Below, piece after piece: positions 28,330 to 37,359 of a stretch of DNA of 64,000 nucleotides (the stretch's first letter is position 1; the number at the start of each line of letters is the position of its first letter). A program made the position numbers and the translations under genes. The notes under the pieces are model-generated. The model ran no database searches. It saw nothing but the letters and a program-made list of their open reading frames with translations, and was not told where the DNA came from. The DNA is from Bacteroidota bacterium (GTDB taxonomy: Bacteria; Bacteroidota; Bacteroidia; Chitinophagales; Chitinophagaceae): assembly GCA_023424015.1 (NCBI GenBank), contig JAFAEM010000009.1, positions 124,001-188,000 on the forward strand. Reading direction: 5' to 3'.

Positions 28330-28734
28330 ATGGAAACAACACAATCCAGTCGGTTGACGATAGCGAAAAACGACCACGATATGCTGATGCATTATTTGCG
28401 AACCAATAATATGGAGCTGAAATATGACCAGGCTAAAGCGCAGGAATTTATGGAGGACATCAGGGATGCGGAAGTGATAAATCCCAGCGAGTTCCCTTCT
28501 GACAAGGTGCGCTTAAACTCTAAGGTTACTGTCAGGAACACACTTGCAAGGCAAAACTATACTTATACTGTTGTGCTTCCCGACAAAGCCGACCAGAAAC
28601 ATGAAATGATCTCTATCCTGGCCCCAATGGGCATGGCGCTGTTTGGTGCAAAGAAAGGGGATACCATCTCACTGGACTCTTCAAAAGGGAGAAGGCATTT
28701 CACCATCCAGGAAGTTACAAACCCGGTTGACTAA
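28330..28734 (+). CDS. GreA/GreB C-terminal-domain (Rnk-like) transcription factor
   Basis: 134 aa. The C-terminal half (from about residue 55) matches the FKBP-like GreA/GreB C-terminal domain (VRLNSKVTVRN, ILAPMGMALFGAKKGDTI). The N-terminal part is short and lacks the long coiled coil of full GreA, as in Rnk and other RNA-polymerase secondary-channel-binding relatives. It probably modulates RNA polymerase. It is preceded by two leader-like micro-ORFs with hairpins and followed by its own terminator. Confidence 0.8.
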   Translation: METTQSSRLTIAKNDHDMLMHYLRTNNMELKYDQAKAQEFMEDIRDAEVINPSEFPSDKVRLNSKVTVRNTLARQNYTYTVVLPDKADQKHEMISILAPMGMALFGAKKGDTISLDSSKGRRHFTIQEVTNPVD

Positions 28735-28743
28735 CAAAAAACA

Positions 28744-28779
28744 ATGAGGTTGTCTCATCTCCCGGGACAACCTCATTTT
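28744..28779 (+). terminator. Intrinsic terminator of the GreA/Rnk-like gene
   Basis: Stem of ATGAGGTTGTC (28744-28754 region) with GACAACCTCAT (28766-28776), followed by TTTTG. It sits between this gene and the convergent argS. Confidence 0.75.
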
Positions 28780-28799
28780 GTATTAAATAATTTTTGATT

Positions 28800-30575
28800 C
28801 TACATCCTCTCCGGCACCCGGATCCCTAATAATGCCATCATCAGCCTGATAACACCTGCCGTCAATTCGCAAAGCTGAAGGCGAAGCTCTTTTTTCTCCG
28901 GCGATTCTGCATTCATCACAGAATGCTCGGTATAAAAAGTATTAAAAGTTTTCGCAACATTGAACGCGTAGATGGCCAGCAGGGAAGGATTGTGTTCCTG
29001 CAAAGCCTGGTCGATGGTCTCTCCGTATTGTTCCAGCAGAACAATCAACTCTTTTTCTCCTGGGAACAGATCCATATCCAGCAGTTTTTTATTCGCCGCT
29101 TCTTCTTTTCTGAGGATTGACCGGATCCGGGCATATGTATATTGAATAAACGGCCCTGTAAATCCATGAAAATCGATCGACTCTTCGGGGTTGAAGATCA
29201 TCCTCTTTTTGGGGTCGACGCGAAGCAGGAAAAACTTCAGCGCACCCATCGCTATAATATCATAAAGTTCGTTGAGTTCACCTGGATTGAAATCCTTAAC
29301 TTTTCCCAATTCTTCGGTTTTCTCCCGGGCTACACGTTTTAGTTCATCGATCATATCATCTGCATCGACCACGGTACCTTCACGGGTTTTCATTCTCCCG
29401 GTGGGTAGCTCCACCATTCCATAACTAAGGTGATAAATTCCGTCTGCGTAAGGCTTACCGAGTTTTTGAAGAATGAGCTTCAGCACCTTCATGTGATAGT
29501 TCTGCTCATCTGCGATCACGTATATACTCTGATCGTAATGGAACTCTTCAAATTTTTTCTCCGCCAGACCCAGGTCCTGGGTTATGTACACAGAAGTGCC
29601 ATCCTTACGCTGCACGATCTTCTCGTCAAGGCCATCAGCCGTTAGATCGATCCACACACTGCCGTCCTCTTTTTTATAAAACACGCCCTGCCTCAATCCT
29701 TCTTCTACAAATTCCTTTCCCAGGAGGTATGTCTCACTTTCGAAGTAATTTTTGTCAAAATCGCTTCCGATCTTTTTATAGGTTTCATCAAAGCCCTCAT
29801 AAACCCAGCCATTCATTTTTTCCCATAATGCTCTTACTTCGGGATCACCGTTTTCCCAATCCACCAGCATTTGCTGCGCTGCTTTCATGATAGGTGTGTT
29901 CCTGTCAGCTTCTTCCTTGCTCATACCATTGGCGATAAGCAGTTCCATTTGCTTTTTATGTTCCTGGCCAAACAATACATAGTAGTCACCTACAAAATGA
30001 TCGCCTTTGATTCCTTCCGATGCGGGAGTCTTACCTTCCCCAAACTGTTGCCAGGTGACCATGGATTTGCAGATATGAATGCCGCGGTCATTGAGGATCG
30101 CTGTTTTAAACACAGTATAACCTGTTAACTTTAAGATCTCCGCAACACTCCAGCCCAGGAAATTATTTCTCAGGTGACCGAGGTGCAGTGGCTTGTTGGT
30201 ATTGGGTGATGAATACTCCACGATCACCCTCTGGCCATTGCCGGCCCGCTGACCGGGATTTTTATCGTTATGGGTTTGATGGAGAAAGTTTATCCAATAG
30301 TTGTCCTTTACCACCAGGTTTAGAAAACCTTTGATCACATTATAGGAAGCGAATAGTGCAGCATGCTCATTAACCAGCTTTTCTCCAATTTCTTGGCCCA
30401 GCTGTTCAGGTGATCGTTTCAGTTGTTTGACAAAAGAAAAAAGTACGATCGTATAGTCTCCCTCGAATTCAGGTTTCGTCAGATTGATAGTAAGCACTTC
30501 CTCGCGAAAATCCTGGCCGTACAGGTCCCTCAGCGCTGTCTTCAACAAAGACCTGATTTGATTTACAATGCTCAT
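28800..30575 (-). CDS. argS: Arginyl-tRNA synthetase
   Basis: Class I aminoacyl-tRNA synthetase, 591 aa. The N-terminal additional domain is followed by the HIGH signature in PLHLGHLRNNF, the KMSK-like segment GRMKTREGTVV, and an all-alpha anticodon-binding domain with terminal ALLGIRVPERM. The start at 30575 is preceded by a TACATTCG box (30602-30595, minus strand). Monocistronic. Confidence 0.97.
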   Translation of the reverse strand: MSIVNQIRSLLKTALRDLYGQDFREEVLTINLTKPEFEGDYTIVLFSFVKQLKRSPEQLGQEIGEKLVNEHAALFASYNVIKGFLNLVVKDNYWINFLHQTHNDKNPGQRAGNGQRVIVEYSSPNTNKPLHLGHLRNNFLGWSVAEILKLTGYTVFKTAILNDRGIHICKSMVTWQQFGEGKTPASEGIKGDHFVGDYYVLFGQEHKKQMELLIANGMSKEEADRNTPIMKAAQQMLVDWENGDPEVRALWEKMNGWVYEGFDETYKKIGSDFDKNYFESETYLLGKEFVEEGLRQGVFYKKEDGSVWIDLTADGLDEKIVQRKDGTSVYITQDLGLAEKKFEEFHYDQSIYVIADEQNYHMKVLKLILQKLGKPYADGIYHLSYGMVELPTGRMKTREGTVVDADDMIDELKRVAREKTEELGKVKDFNPGELNELYDIIAMGALKFFLLRVDPKKRMIFNPEESIDFHGFTGPFIQYTYARIRSILRKEEAANKKLLDMDLFPGEKELIVLLEQYGETIDQALQEHNPSLLAIYAFNVAKTFNTFYTEHSVMNAESPEKKELRLQLCELTAGVIRLMMALLGIRVPERM

Positions 30576-30594
30576 CCCGCTAAAAAATTTGCTG

Positions 30595-30602
30595 CGAATG
30601 TA
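30595..30602 (-). promoter_or_regulatory. -7 promoter box of argS
   Basis: TACATTCG on the minus strand, 20 bp before the argS ATG, fits the TAnnTTYG form seen before several genes in this window. Confidence 0.45.
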
Positions 30603-30742
30603 CGAAACCCTGCATGAGATTCAGGTGGGCTGCCTGATAAACCGGAAACTTACAATATTTTTACCGGGCTCAGATTGGGGCGGCCCGGAGCCCGGCCTGT
30701 TGGCCTTGTAAACTTTTTCGCGACGTAATTTTTTAATTGCCG

Positions 30743-31252
30743 ATGAGACGACATATTCACAGTGTAAGAGATTTTGTACTTCCTGTCATCGACTTTTTCT
30801 ATCCCCCGTTTCGCAGGCTTATGAGTCTGCAGACCTTCCGCTACGCCGCGGCGGGTGGGGGGAATACACTACTCGGGTTCCTGGTTTACCTGGTGAGCTA
30901 TAAATACATTCTTAAAGAACAGGATCTTCACTTCGGCTTTTATGCTTTCAAACCTCACGTCGCGGCACTGTTTTTTTCGTTTTGCATAACGTTTCCGATC
31001 GGGTTTTTTATGTCGAAATATGTGGTGTTCAGCGATTCGGTCATGAAGGGACGGATACAATTATTCCGTTATTTTATGATCTGCATGTTTAACCTGGCAC
31101 TTAACTATCTTCTTTTGAAAATTCTGGTGGAGATCGCCTTTATCTATCCCGTATTCGCACAAATACTGACCACTTCCATTGTTATATTATTCAGCTACCT
31201 GGCCCAAAGGCATTTCTCCTTTAAAGCGGCCCAGGAGGAAGACGACCTATAA
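30743..31252 (+). CDS. GtrA family membrane protein
   Basis: 169 aa with four hydrophobic helices, the GtrA fold. The first helix carries the family signature FRYAAAGGGNTLLGFLVYLV and the last ends in FSYLAQRHFSF. GtrA proteins are thought to flip undecaprenyl-phosphate-linked sugars for cell-surface glycan modification. The ATG at 30743 is preferred over an in-frame TTG at 30737. The 3' end overlaps the convergent DUF4403 gene by 6 bp. Confidence 0.9.
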   Translation: MRRHIHSVRDFVLPVIDFFYPPFRRLMSLQTFRYAAAGGGNTLLGFLVYLVSYKYILKEQDLHFGFYAFKPHVAALFFSFCITFPIGFFMSKYVVFSDSVMKGRIQLFRYFMICMFNLALNYLLLKILVEIAFIYPVFAQILTTSIVILFSYLAQRHFSFKAAQEEDDL

Positions 31253-32677
31253 GCTGAAATCGATTGACTCCACTTTTACTGAAAGATGGCCGCTGCAATT
31301 GCTGCGGATCACCAGCGAATGATTGAGCGGGTATATACCAATAAGGTCGATCTCATCGATCTGGCCAACGCTGCTTATACCCGGTATCCAATCCTGGTTG
31401 AGCTGCTCGTTGATCCGGACTTTGGCAGTATCGATATATTCGTTCAAATCAAAACGGGTATTGCGGCTGATCTCGTTGATGATACGACGACTGAATAGCC
31501 ATTCAGATGTTTTAAGCAGGGCGTCTTTGGATTTTATATCGAAGTCAATATCCTTTATCTCCAGAATCCGTGTTTCCTTTGTATAAACCGGCTTTCCCGT
31601 CAGGTAAAACACGCCATTGTCTGTCCCTGAAAAGTTTACTTTTATAATTAACTTCTCATTACCTGTGCCATATAACTGGCAATCCTTTATAATAAACTTC
31701 TTTTTAACCGGGCCTTTGTTAAAATCGAATTCTTTATTCGCCACATGCCTGTTAACAATATTGCTGAGAGAATCATAGTTGAGTAAAGCATCGAGAAAGA
31801 TCGAAAACCCTTCGCGGCGATTTATACTTCCAATCGCTGGTATAGCGGACGACTGCACGGCGGGCTTTTCAAAACCTATCACAGGTCGTGCGGATAAACC
31901 CAGGTACACATATAACGAATCATCTTTTGCATACAGGTTATTGATCTTGATTCGTTGCGGATTCACCTGCAACCAACCCATATCGTATATATTATAAGGC
32001 TGACTCAGGTAATTCCAAAGCTCCTGGAACCGCGGTTTGAGGTCGATAATGCCATAATTTTTTTCGAGTTCCGCTTTGGCAAAATCCAGTTCGGCCTTTA
32101 ACCCATTTAGTACCTGGCCTGTGATATCCTGGCCCCAGAAACATACTTCGCATTTGTCGAGTGCCTGCGGTTCATTTCTTTTAATGGTCATCTTCACCTT
32201 GTAATCAGGGAGGATGGCGAGCGAATTGCTGAAAGAAACATTCACCCTTCGCTCCGGTTCGTCATATCCGCAACGACAGGGCGCAGTCCAGGGAGTGACT
32301 GCGGCGCCAGCGACACAAACCCGGGTTGAACCAATGATCCTGTAATATCCGGTAAATCCGAGGTCAAGCGACAATCCCGACGCACTCATCTGCAACGGAC
32401 TTCTGCGGAAACTGTATTTGTACCTGGTTTCACAACCATTTTGTACCCATCCATCGGGGTAACCCGGAGAAGTAAACAAAGTATCCACCTGGCTCTCCGC
32501 CATGGTGTACACCGGCTTCAGGTTGATCTGTATCGGGATATTTATTTCTGAGTCGGGGAGGGAGTCCAGTTTGAACGGGGTATCTGCGAGAACGGGTCGC
32601 TCGGGGTTGATCCGGTGAGAACATGATACCATTAACAATAGCCCGAGAAAGCATAGAATATTGCCACCCTTTTTCAT
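31247..32677 (-). CDS. DUF4403 family lipoprotein
   Basis: 476 aa from the ATG at 32677. The N-terminus is a lipoprotein signal (ILCFLGLLLMVSC, lipobox Cys about residue 18). The rest is beta-rich with alternating strands matching the Bacteroidota DUF4403 family, which resembles lipid-binding TULIP-type repeats (inference). The function is unknown. The frame is open to 33265, but that extension only shadows the DUF456 gene in another frame. Confidence 0.8.
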   Translation of the reverse strand: MKKGGNILCFLGLLLMVSCSHRINPERPVLADTPFKLDSLPDSEINIPIQINLKPVYTMAESQVDTLFTSPGYPDGWVQNGCETRYKYSFRRSPLQMSASGLSLDLGFTGYYRIIGSTRVCVAGAAVTPWTAPCRCGYDEPERRVNVSFSNSLAILPDYKVKMTIKRNEPQALDKCEVCFWGQDITGQVLNGLKAELDFAKAELEKNYGIIDLKPRFQELWNYLSQPYNIYDMGWLQVNPQRIKINNLYAKDDSLYVYLGLSARPVIGFEKPAVQSSAIPAIGSINRREGFSIFLDALLNYDSLSNIVNRHVANKEFDFNKGPVKKKFIIKDCQLYGTGNEKLIIKVNFSGTDNGVFYLTGKPVYTKETRILEIKDIDFDIKSKDALLKTSEWLFSRRIINEISRNTRFDLNEYIDTAKVRINEQLNQDWIPGISSVGQIDEIDLIGIYPLNHSLVIRSNCSGHLSVKVESIDFSL

Positions 32678-32745
32678 AGATATTAGTTGATAGGGTAAAA
32701 ATAAGTAAAGAATTTTGATGCCCCTATACCTGCCAGAATGCCTGT

Positions 32746-33216
32746 TTATATGCTCGCAATCACATAGTAAAGCATCATAAAACAGATCACCAGTTTCAGG
32801 AATGAGCCCATCAGAAAGCCCACAAAAGAACCGAGGGCGGCACGGAATGACTTCCGGGAGTCCTGTCCGGCAATCATTTCCCCGACGAAGGCACCGATAA
32901 AGGGCCCCAGGATCACACCCCAGGGTCCCATCCAAAAAGCAAGCAGAAAGCCTATCGTACAACCCCAAACGCCATATTTGGTTCCGCCAAACTTCTTCGT
33001 GCCCCAGATGGGGATCAGGTAATCCAGGACCAGGGAAACAACCACGATCCCTGCCCAGATCCAGAGAAACTTCGCTGTAAAAGGTTCCGGCTCCCGGAAT
33101 TGCTGGATTAGCAGGCCGGCATATGCAATGGGCGGCCCGGGTAGCAGGGGTAAAATACTGCCGAGTATCGCCACAATAATTAATATGATACCGATCGAGA
33201 TCCAGAGCCATTCCAT
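32746..33216 (-). CDS. DUF456 family membrane protein
   Basis: 156 aa, mostly hydrophobic, with about four helices. The family signature is visible: ILGSILPLLPGPPIAYAGLL at the N-terminus, YLIPIWGTKKFGGTKYGVWG in the middle and GPFIGAFVGEMIAG later. Inner-membrane protein of unknown function. It is 68 bp upstream of DUF4403 on the same strand and probably co-transcribed. Confidence 0.92.
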   Translation of the reverse strand: MEWLWISIGIILIIVAILGSILPLLPGPPIAYAGLLIQQFREPEPFTAKFLWIWAGIVVVSLVLDYLIPIWGTKKFGGTKYGVWGCTIGFLLAFWMGPWGVILGPFIGAFVGEMIAGQDSRKSFRAALGSFVGFLMGSFLKLVICFMMLYYVIASI

Positions 33217-33371
33217 TTGATAGGTTTTTAAGTACCTGAAGATAGGATATTGCCTTGTTTCTCAACCAACTTACACTTGCTGAATTTCAGACTGACATTT
33301 TTGCACATTTACCCGCCACGGCACAATGATTGACTACTTGTATACAACTATAAAAAGGATAATTAAATACT

Positions 33372-35282
33372 ATGGGAAAGATAATTGGAATTGACCTGGG
33401 AACTACCAACAGTTGCGTTTCAGTAATGGAAGGCAATGAACCGGTAGTGATTGCCAACGACGAGGGACGCCGTACGACCCCGTCTGTAGTGGCTTTTTTA
33501 AAGAACGGCGAACGTAAAGTGGGTGACCCGGCAAAGCGCCAGGCGATCACAAACCCGCATAATACGATTACTTCGGTAAAGCGTTTTATGGGCCGTCGTT
33601 TTGATGAAGTGACCGAAGAGATCAGTCACTGGAGTTATAAAGTAGCAAAAGGTGACAATAATACCGTACGTATTGACATAGATGGTCGCCTGTACACACC
33701 GCAGGAGATTTCAGCGATGGTTCTTCAGAAAATGAAGAAAACAGCTGAGGACTACCTGGGACAGGAGGTGACAGAAGCGGTGATCACCGTTCCGGCTTAT
33801 TTTAATGATGCCCAGCGCCAGGCTACTAAAGAAGCTGGTGAAATTGCTGGTCTTACCGTTCGTCGTATCGTCAACGAGCCCACTGCGGCCGCGCTGGCAT
33901 ACGGTCTCGACAAAGGTGGTAAAGACCACAAGATCGCTGTGTTTGACCTGGGTGGTGGTACATTCGATATTTCCATCCTTGAACTGGGCGATGGAGTATT
34001 TGAAGTAAAAAGCACCAATGGTGATACCCACCTGGGTGGTGATGACTTCGACAAGGTGATCATGGACTGGCTGGCTGATGAATTCAAAAAAGATGAAGGC
34101 ATCGACCTGCGCAAAGACCCAATGGCTTTACAGCGCCTGAAAGAATCATCTGAAAAAGCAAAAGTGGAATTGTCTTCGTCTTCAGAGACCGAGATCAACC
34201 TTCCCTATATCACTGCGGTGGACGGAGTGCCTAAGCACCTCGTAAAGAAACTCAGCCGTGCAAAGTTTGAACAACTGGCGGATAACCTGTTCAGCCGTTG
34301 CCTGAGACCATGCGAAGCGGCATTGAAAGACGCGGGCATGAACACCTCGGAAATCGACGAAGTGATACTGGTAGGAGGTAGTACCCGTATCCCTAAAGTA
34401 CAGGAGATCGTGGAGAAGTTCTTTGGTAAAAAACCTAATAAAGGTGTGAACCCCGATGAAGTTGTGGCTGTAGGTGCCGCCATCCAGGGTGCTGTGCTGA
34501 CCGGTGAAGTAAAAGACGTATTACTTCTCGACGTAACACCGCTCTCACTTGGTATCGAAACCATGGGTAGCGTAATGACAACCCTGATCCCTGCCAATAC
34601 CACGATCCCTACAAAGAAATCGGAAGTGTTCTCAACGGCAAGTGACAATCAGCCCGGCGTTCAGATCCACGTATTACAGGGTGAGCGTTCGATGGCCAAA
34701 GACAATAAGAGCCTTGGTATTTTTAACCTCGATGGTATACCACCAGCACCAAGGGGTGTGCCCCAGATCGAAGTTACCTTCGATATCGATGCTAACGGTA
34801 TCCTGCATGTAACAGCGAAGGATAAAGGCACCGGTAAAGAACAGAAAATTCATATTGAAGCCGGCTCCGGCCTGAGCAAAGAAGAGGTAGAAAAAATGAA
34901 GGCGGAAGCAAAAGCAAACGAGGCGACTGATAAAGCTGAACGTGAAAAGATCGACAAGCTCAATGCAGCCGACAGCCTGATATTCCAGACAGAGAAACAA
35001 TTGAAGGAATATGGCGATAAGATCCCGGCTGATAAAAAATCGGCGATTGAAGCAGGCGCAGAAAAATTAAAAACTGCTCATAAAGCACAGGACATCGCGG
35101 GTATCGATGCTGCCACAGCAGAACTGAATACCGCATGGACCGCAGCCAGCCAGGATATGTATAACGCAACCCAGCAACAGGCGGGTAGCGAACAGGCTGG
35201 ACCTGAACAACCGGGTACTAATGCCGGAGGTTCAAAGGCTGATGATAATGTTACGGATGTGCCTTACGAGGAAGTGAAGTAA
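33372..35282 (+). CDS. dnaK: Chaperone DnaK (Hsp70)
   Basis: ATP-dependent chaperone, 636 aa. The ATPase domain starts [18 protein letters not shown] and holds [14 protein letters not shown] and [11 protein letters not shown]. The linker [18 protein letters not shown] leads into the substrate-binding domain and a helical lid rich in Ala, Lys and Glu. The C-terminal tail is Gln/Gly-rich and ends in DVPYEEVK (EEVK-type end). No grpE or dnaJ is adjacent. A terminator follows at 35325. Confidence 0.99.
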   Translation: MGKIIGIDLGTTNSCVSVMEGNEPVVIANDEGRRTTPSVVAFLKNGERKVGDPAKRQAITNPHNTITSVKRFMGRRFDEVTEEISHWSYKVAKGDNNTVRIDIDGRLYTPQEISAMVLQKMKKTAEDYLGQEVTEAVITVPAYFNDAQRQATKEAGEIAGLTVRRIVNEPTAAALAYGLDKGGKDHKIAVFDLGGGTFDISILELGDGVFEVKSTNGDTHLGGDDFDKVIMDWLADEFKKDEGIDLRKDPMALQRLKESSEKAKVELSSSSETEINLPYITAVDGVPKHLVKKLSRAKFEQLADNLFSRCLRPCEAALKDAGMNTSEIDEVILVGGSTRIPKVQEIVEKFFGKKPNKGVNPDEVVAVGAAIQGAVLTGEVKDVLLLDVTPLSLGIETMGSVMTTLIPANTTIPTKKSEVFSTASDNQPGVQIHVLQGERSMAKDNKSLGIFNLDGIPPAPRGVPQIEVTFDIDANGILHVTAKDKGTGKEQKIHIEAGSGLSKEEVEKMKAEAKANEATDKAEREKIDKLNAADSLIFQTEKQLKEYGDKIPADKKSAIEAGAEKLKTAHKAQDIAGIDAATAELNTAWTAASQDMYNATQQQAGSEQAGPEQPGTNAGGSKADDNVTDVPYEEVK

Positions 35283-35324
35283 GCTGAGCCGCAGTTTTGA
35301 AGTTGATAAAATTAGATAGGATAG

Positions 35325-35355
35325 AAAAGCCCTTGCAGTGATGTGAGGGCTTTTT
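35325..35355 (+). terminator. Intrinsic terminator of dnaK
   Basis: AAAAGCCCT (35325-35333) pairs with AGGGCTTTT (35346-35354), running into T5. Confidence 0.85.
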
Positions 35356-35387
35356 AAACAATGAAATAAAAATTGTAATTTCATCCT

Positions 35388-35459
35388 ATGACGACCATTT
35401 ACAGTCATCATATCAGCGAACTGTCGGTGGAGTTGCTTGATTACATCAAAGCAGCATAA
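35388..35459 (+). CDS. Short ORF, possible truncated antitoxin (23 aa)
   Basis: ATG at 35388, TAA at 35457. The peptide starts MTTIYSHHISELSVELLDYI, which resembles the first residues of small Bacteroidota antitoxins (MxTIY..ELxxxLLxxIK) but stops where the body should follow. It lies 21 bp before the DUF433 gene. It may be a remnant or an upstream leader ORF. Confidence 0.3.
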   Translation: MTTIYSHHISELSVELLDYIKAA

Positions 35460-35480
35460 ATATATCACTAACTTTATAAT

Positions 35481-35708
35481 ATGAAAGAGTTTTCTTCCTA
35501 CATTTCAATTGACCCCGAGATCAGGTTTGGAAAGCCTTGCATCAAAGGTACAAGGATAGCTGTTTCAGATATTTTGCAGTGGTTAGCCTCTGGAATGACG
35601 TACGCACGGATACTGGAAGATTATCCTTCGCTGAAAGAAGAGCATATCCTGGCAGCGCTTGCGTTTGCAGCCAACCGGGAGTCTATGATTAAAATTATTG
35701 CCGCCTAA
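35481..35708 (+). CDS. DUF433 family antitoxin
   Basis: 75 aa. The helix-turn-helix family signature IRFGKPCIKGTRIAVSDILQ followed by GMTYARILEDYPSLKEEHIL identifies a VapB-type DUF433 antitoxin. Members pair with a PIN-like DUF5615 toxin encoded directly downstream; here the toxin ATG is 2 bp after the stop. The antitoxin frame is intact. Confidence 0.9.
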   Translation: MKEFSSYISIDPEIRFGKPCIKGTRIAVSDILQWLASGMTYARILEDYPSLKEEHILAALAFAANRESMIKIIAA

Positions 35709-35710
35709 GC

Positions 35711-36045
35711 ATGAAACTATTGCTGGATGCCAATATATCCTGGCGGTTAGTTGTCATCCTTAAAATACATTTTGAAGATTGCTGCATGTTGATAGTAGCG
35801 GATTAACAATTCCTGCAAAAGACAATGAGATACGGGCGTATGCTTCCTGGAATAATTTTATTATCGTCACCAACGACGATGATTTTCTAAATCTTGCCAA
35901 TGTAAAAGGCTTTCCGCCAAAGGTTGTTTTGTTAAGAACAGGAAATCAAAGCAGCAGTTTCATCGGGGAATTATTGCTGCGTCATAAAGAGGAAATAGCC
36001 GCTTTGTCAGCGTCTTCTAAATACGGATTCCTGGAAATTTACTAA
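35711..36045 (+). pseudogene. DUF5615 PIN-like toxin, frameshifted
   Basis: The N-terminal frame (MKLLLDANISWRLVVI, catalytic Asp6) starts at 35711 and hits a stop at 35804-35806. The remainder continues in another frame from about 35779 (LTIPAKDNEIRAYASW, FIIVTNDDDFLNLANVKGFP, VVLLRTGNQSS) to 36045. Together they give a full-length DUF5615 protein of about 111 aa if one base is added near 35780. Either the toxin is inactivated or there is a sequencing error. An alternative start (TTG 35779) would give 88 aa lacking the first catalytic Asp. Confidence 0.8.
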
Positions 36046-36200
36046 GGTCTTGTCAGGGTTAAATTGACTTTATCGCCGAAAGGCCGGAAGTCGAAAAAGT
36101 CCGATCCTGCATCCTGTTCCATTTTGTCAAAAAAACACCGTTCACTAAACAAAACCGGCAATTCATACAGTCCTGCTATTACTTCGGTTGTAACCTGGAA

Positions 36201-36208
36201 TACCTTTG
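36201..36208 (+). promoter_or_regulatory. -7 promoter box of DLWHxRR micro-protein 1
   Basis: TACCTTTG followed by CAGCGTCAA, 33 bp before the ATG. The downstream bases resemble those after the second gene's box (TTTGCGGCGTCAA), suggesting that the promoter was duplicated along with the gene. Confidence 0.55.
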
Positions 36209-36241
36209 CAGCGTCAAACATTAAACCTTAAAATTAGAATT

Positions 36242-36451
36242 ATGAAAAGTGTTGTAAGCCCCCTGGTGCAGATTGAAAAAAAAGAACTGGAAAAACTTTG
36301 CATCCAGGTAAAAGAAACAGTAGCAACTGAAATTCAGTTTGCCGAAAAGAAACCGACTTACGGTATCGCAGACCTTTGGCACGCCCGGAGAACCATGTAC
36401 ACCGCAGGCAGACGCTGGAACAACAGGCCTTTGATTTTCTCAAGGTTGTAA
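36242..36451 (+). CDS. DLWHxRR micro-protein 1 (69 aa)
   Basis: Small soluble protein starting at the ATG 36242 (an upstream in-frame TTG at 36206 falls inside the promoter). The N-terminal half is a charged helix (VQIEKKELEKLCIQVKETVA); then comes DLWHARR at residues 44-50 and a basic, aromatic tail (GRRWNNRP). It is paralogous to the gene at 36673. I do not know its function; the motif recurs in small Bacteroidota proteins as far as I recall. Confidence 0.65.
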   Translation: MKSVVSPLVQIEKKELEKLCIQVKETVATEIQFAEKKPTYGIADLWHARRTMYTAGRRWNNRPLIFSRL

Positions 36452-36507
36452 CCTCCAGGCCAATTGTTAAAGCTGTTATAAACAGTGTTTAATACGGCAT
36501 CAAACGC

Positions 36508-36538
36508 TTGGTACCCTCGTGTAAATGTGGTATATTTG
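36508..36538 (+). promoter_or_regulatory. Promoter of DLWHxRR micro-protein 2
   Basis: TTG at 36508-36510, a 20-bp spacer, then TATATTTG at 36531-36538. The transcript would have a leader of about 130 nt before the ATG at 36673, in which I see no other gene. Confidence 0.6.
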
Positions 36539-36672
36539 CGGCGTCAATTAGAGCAAAAAAGTACAGTATACTTACTCAGGGTTGAATAAGCTTGCAGCTT
36601 GCCTTCTAACGATTCATTGACAATCTCCCCTTTGCTCAGGATAATTTGTAAAAAACAAAAGGATATATAGTT

Positions 36673-36864
36673 ATGAAGACAGATGTTATGCCATCTAAAG
36701 TACAGATGGAATATGGCTTATTGAAGAACCTGTTAACGGAAGTAAAGGAAACTTTGGCAACTGACATTAAACTGGCCCAGCCTGCAAGGCGCAGATTTGG
36801 TACAACGGACCTGTGGCATATCCGCAGGAACTCGAAATCCGCTGTCAGCAGGTTCAAAGGATAA
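36673..36864 (+). CDS. DLWHxRR micro-protein 2 (63 aa)
   Basis: Paralogue of the 36242 gene. Shared positions include MK..V.P at the start, L..L...VKET.AT.I in the helix, G..DLWH.RR at residues 43-52 and a basic tail. It has its own promoter and a strong terminator at 36871, so it is a monocistronic unit. Function unknown; the conserved Trp-His and Arg pairs suggest a binding peptide (inference). Confidence 0.65.
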   Translation: MKTDVMPSKVQMEYGLLKNLLTEVKETLATDIKLAQPARRRFGTTDLWHIRRNSKSAVSRFKG

Positions 36865-36870
36865 AAAAAA

Positions 36871-36897
36871 GCCGTCTCGAAAGAGGCGGTTTTTTTT
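36871..36897 (+). terminator. Intrinsic terminator of micro-protein 2
   Basis: GCCGTCTC-GAAA-GAGGCGG stem (36871-36889, one wobble) followed by T8. Confidence 0.9.
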
Positions 36898-37107
36898 ATT
36901 GCATCCGCCGGCACGCGTCGTTTTTGCGAAGTGGTGATTAATGGATTTGACCCGCAACAAAAAACGCGATGCAAGCTGGAATCGCCTTCCTCATTTATTT
37001 AGTTTATTAACAAACATTGCAGGTTGATGTCTGAGAATATCTCCGATGTTCATATCCTGTTCCCGCCTAAGTGTAACCACTTATTTTTTCTGCTGCGCTT
37101 TTCTTAA

Positions 37108-37359
37108 TGTAATGACGTAGCTACCAATATACCTGCCAGCACTGAACATTATGATGTCAGCCAGCTTTATAAGAACGTCACCCTTGATGAAGAAGGTAGC
37201 GCTGTCGTGGAGTATAAGGATAAGGAAGGTAAAGTCATATTGAAGAAAGTGCAGTTGGGTTCTATTGCTTCGGATTGCAGTGGATATAACGGTTTTCTCA
37301 GCACATATTATATCTAAGACGACCTCAACCGGCTCCGCTTCGTAATACCGCCCAAAGCC
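37108..37359 (+). pseudogene. 5'-truncated RHS segment upstream of an in-frame stop
   Basis: The frame that continues into the RHS ORF is open back to 37108. It encodes typical Bacteroidota RHS residues: LYKNVTLDEEGSAVVEYKDK, EGKVILKKVQL and GYNGFLSTYYI. A TAA at 37315-37317 then replaces the Tyr expected in [20 protein letters not shown]. Before 37108 the homology ends without a start or signal peptide; some hundreds of N-terminal residues usual for the family are missing. This marks deletion plus a nonsense mutation. Confidence 0.75.

Noticed and set aside
32678..33265. N-terminal extension of the DUF4403 frame (196 codons)
   Set aside because: It overlaps the DUF456 gene in another frame, is rich in Cys, Gly and Pro without pattern, and the lipoprotein signal starts at 32677.
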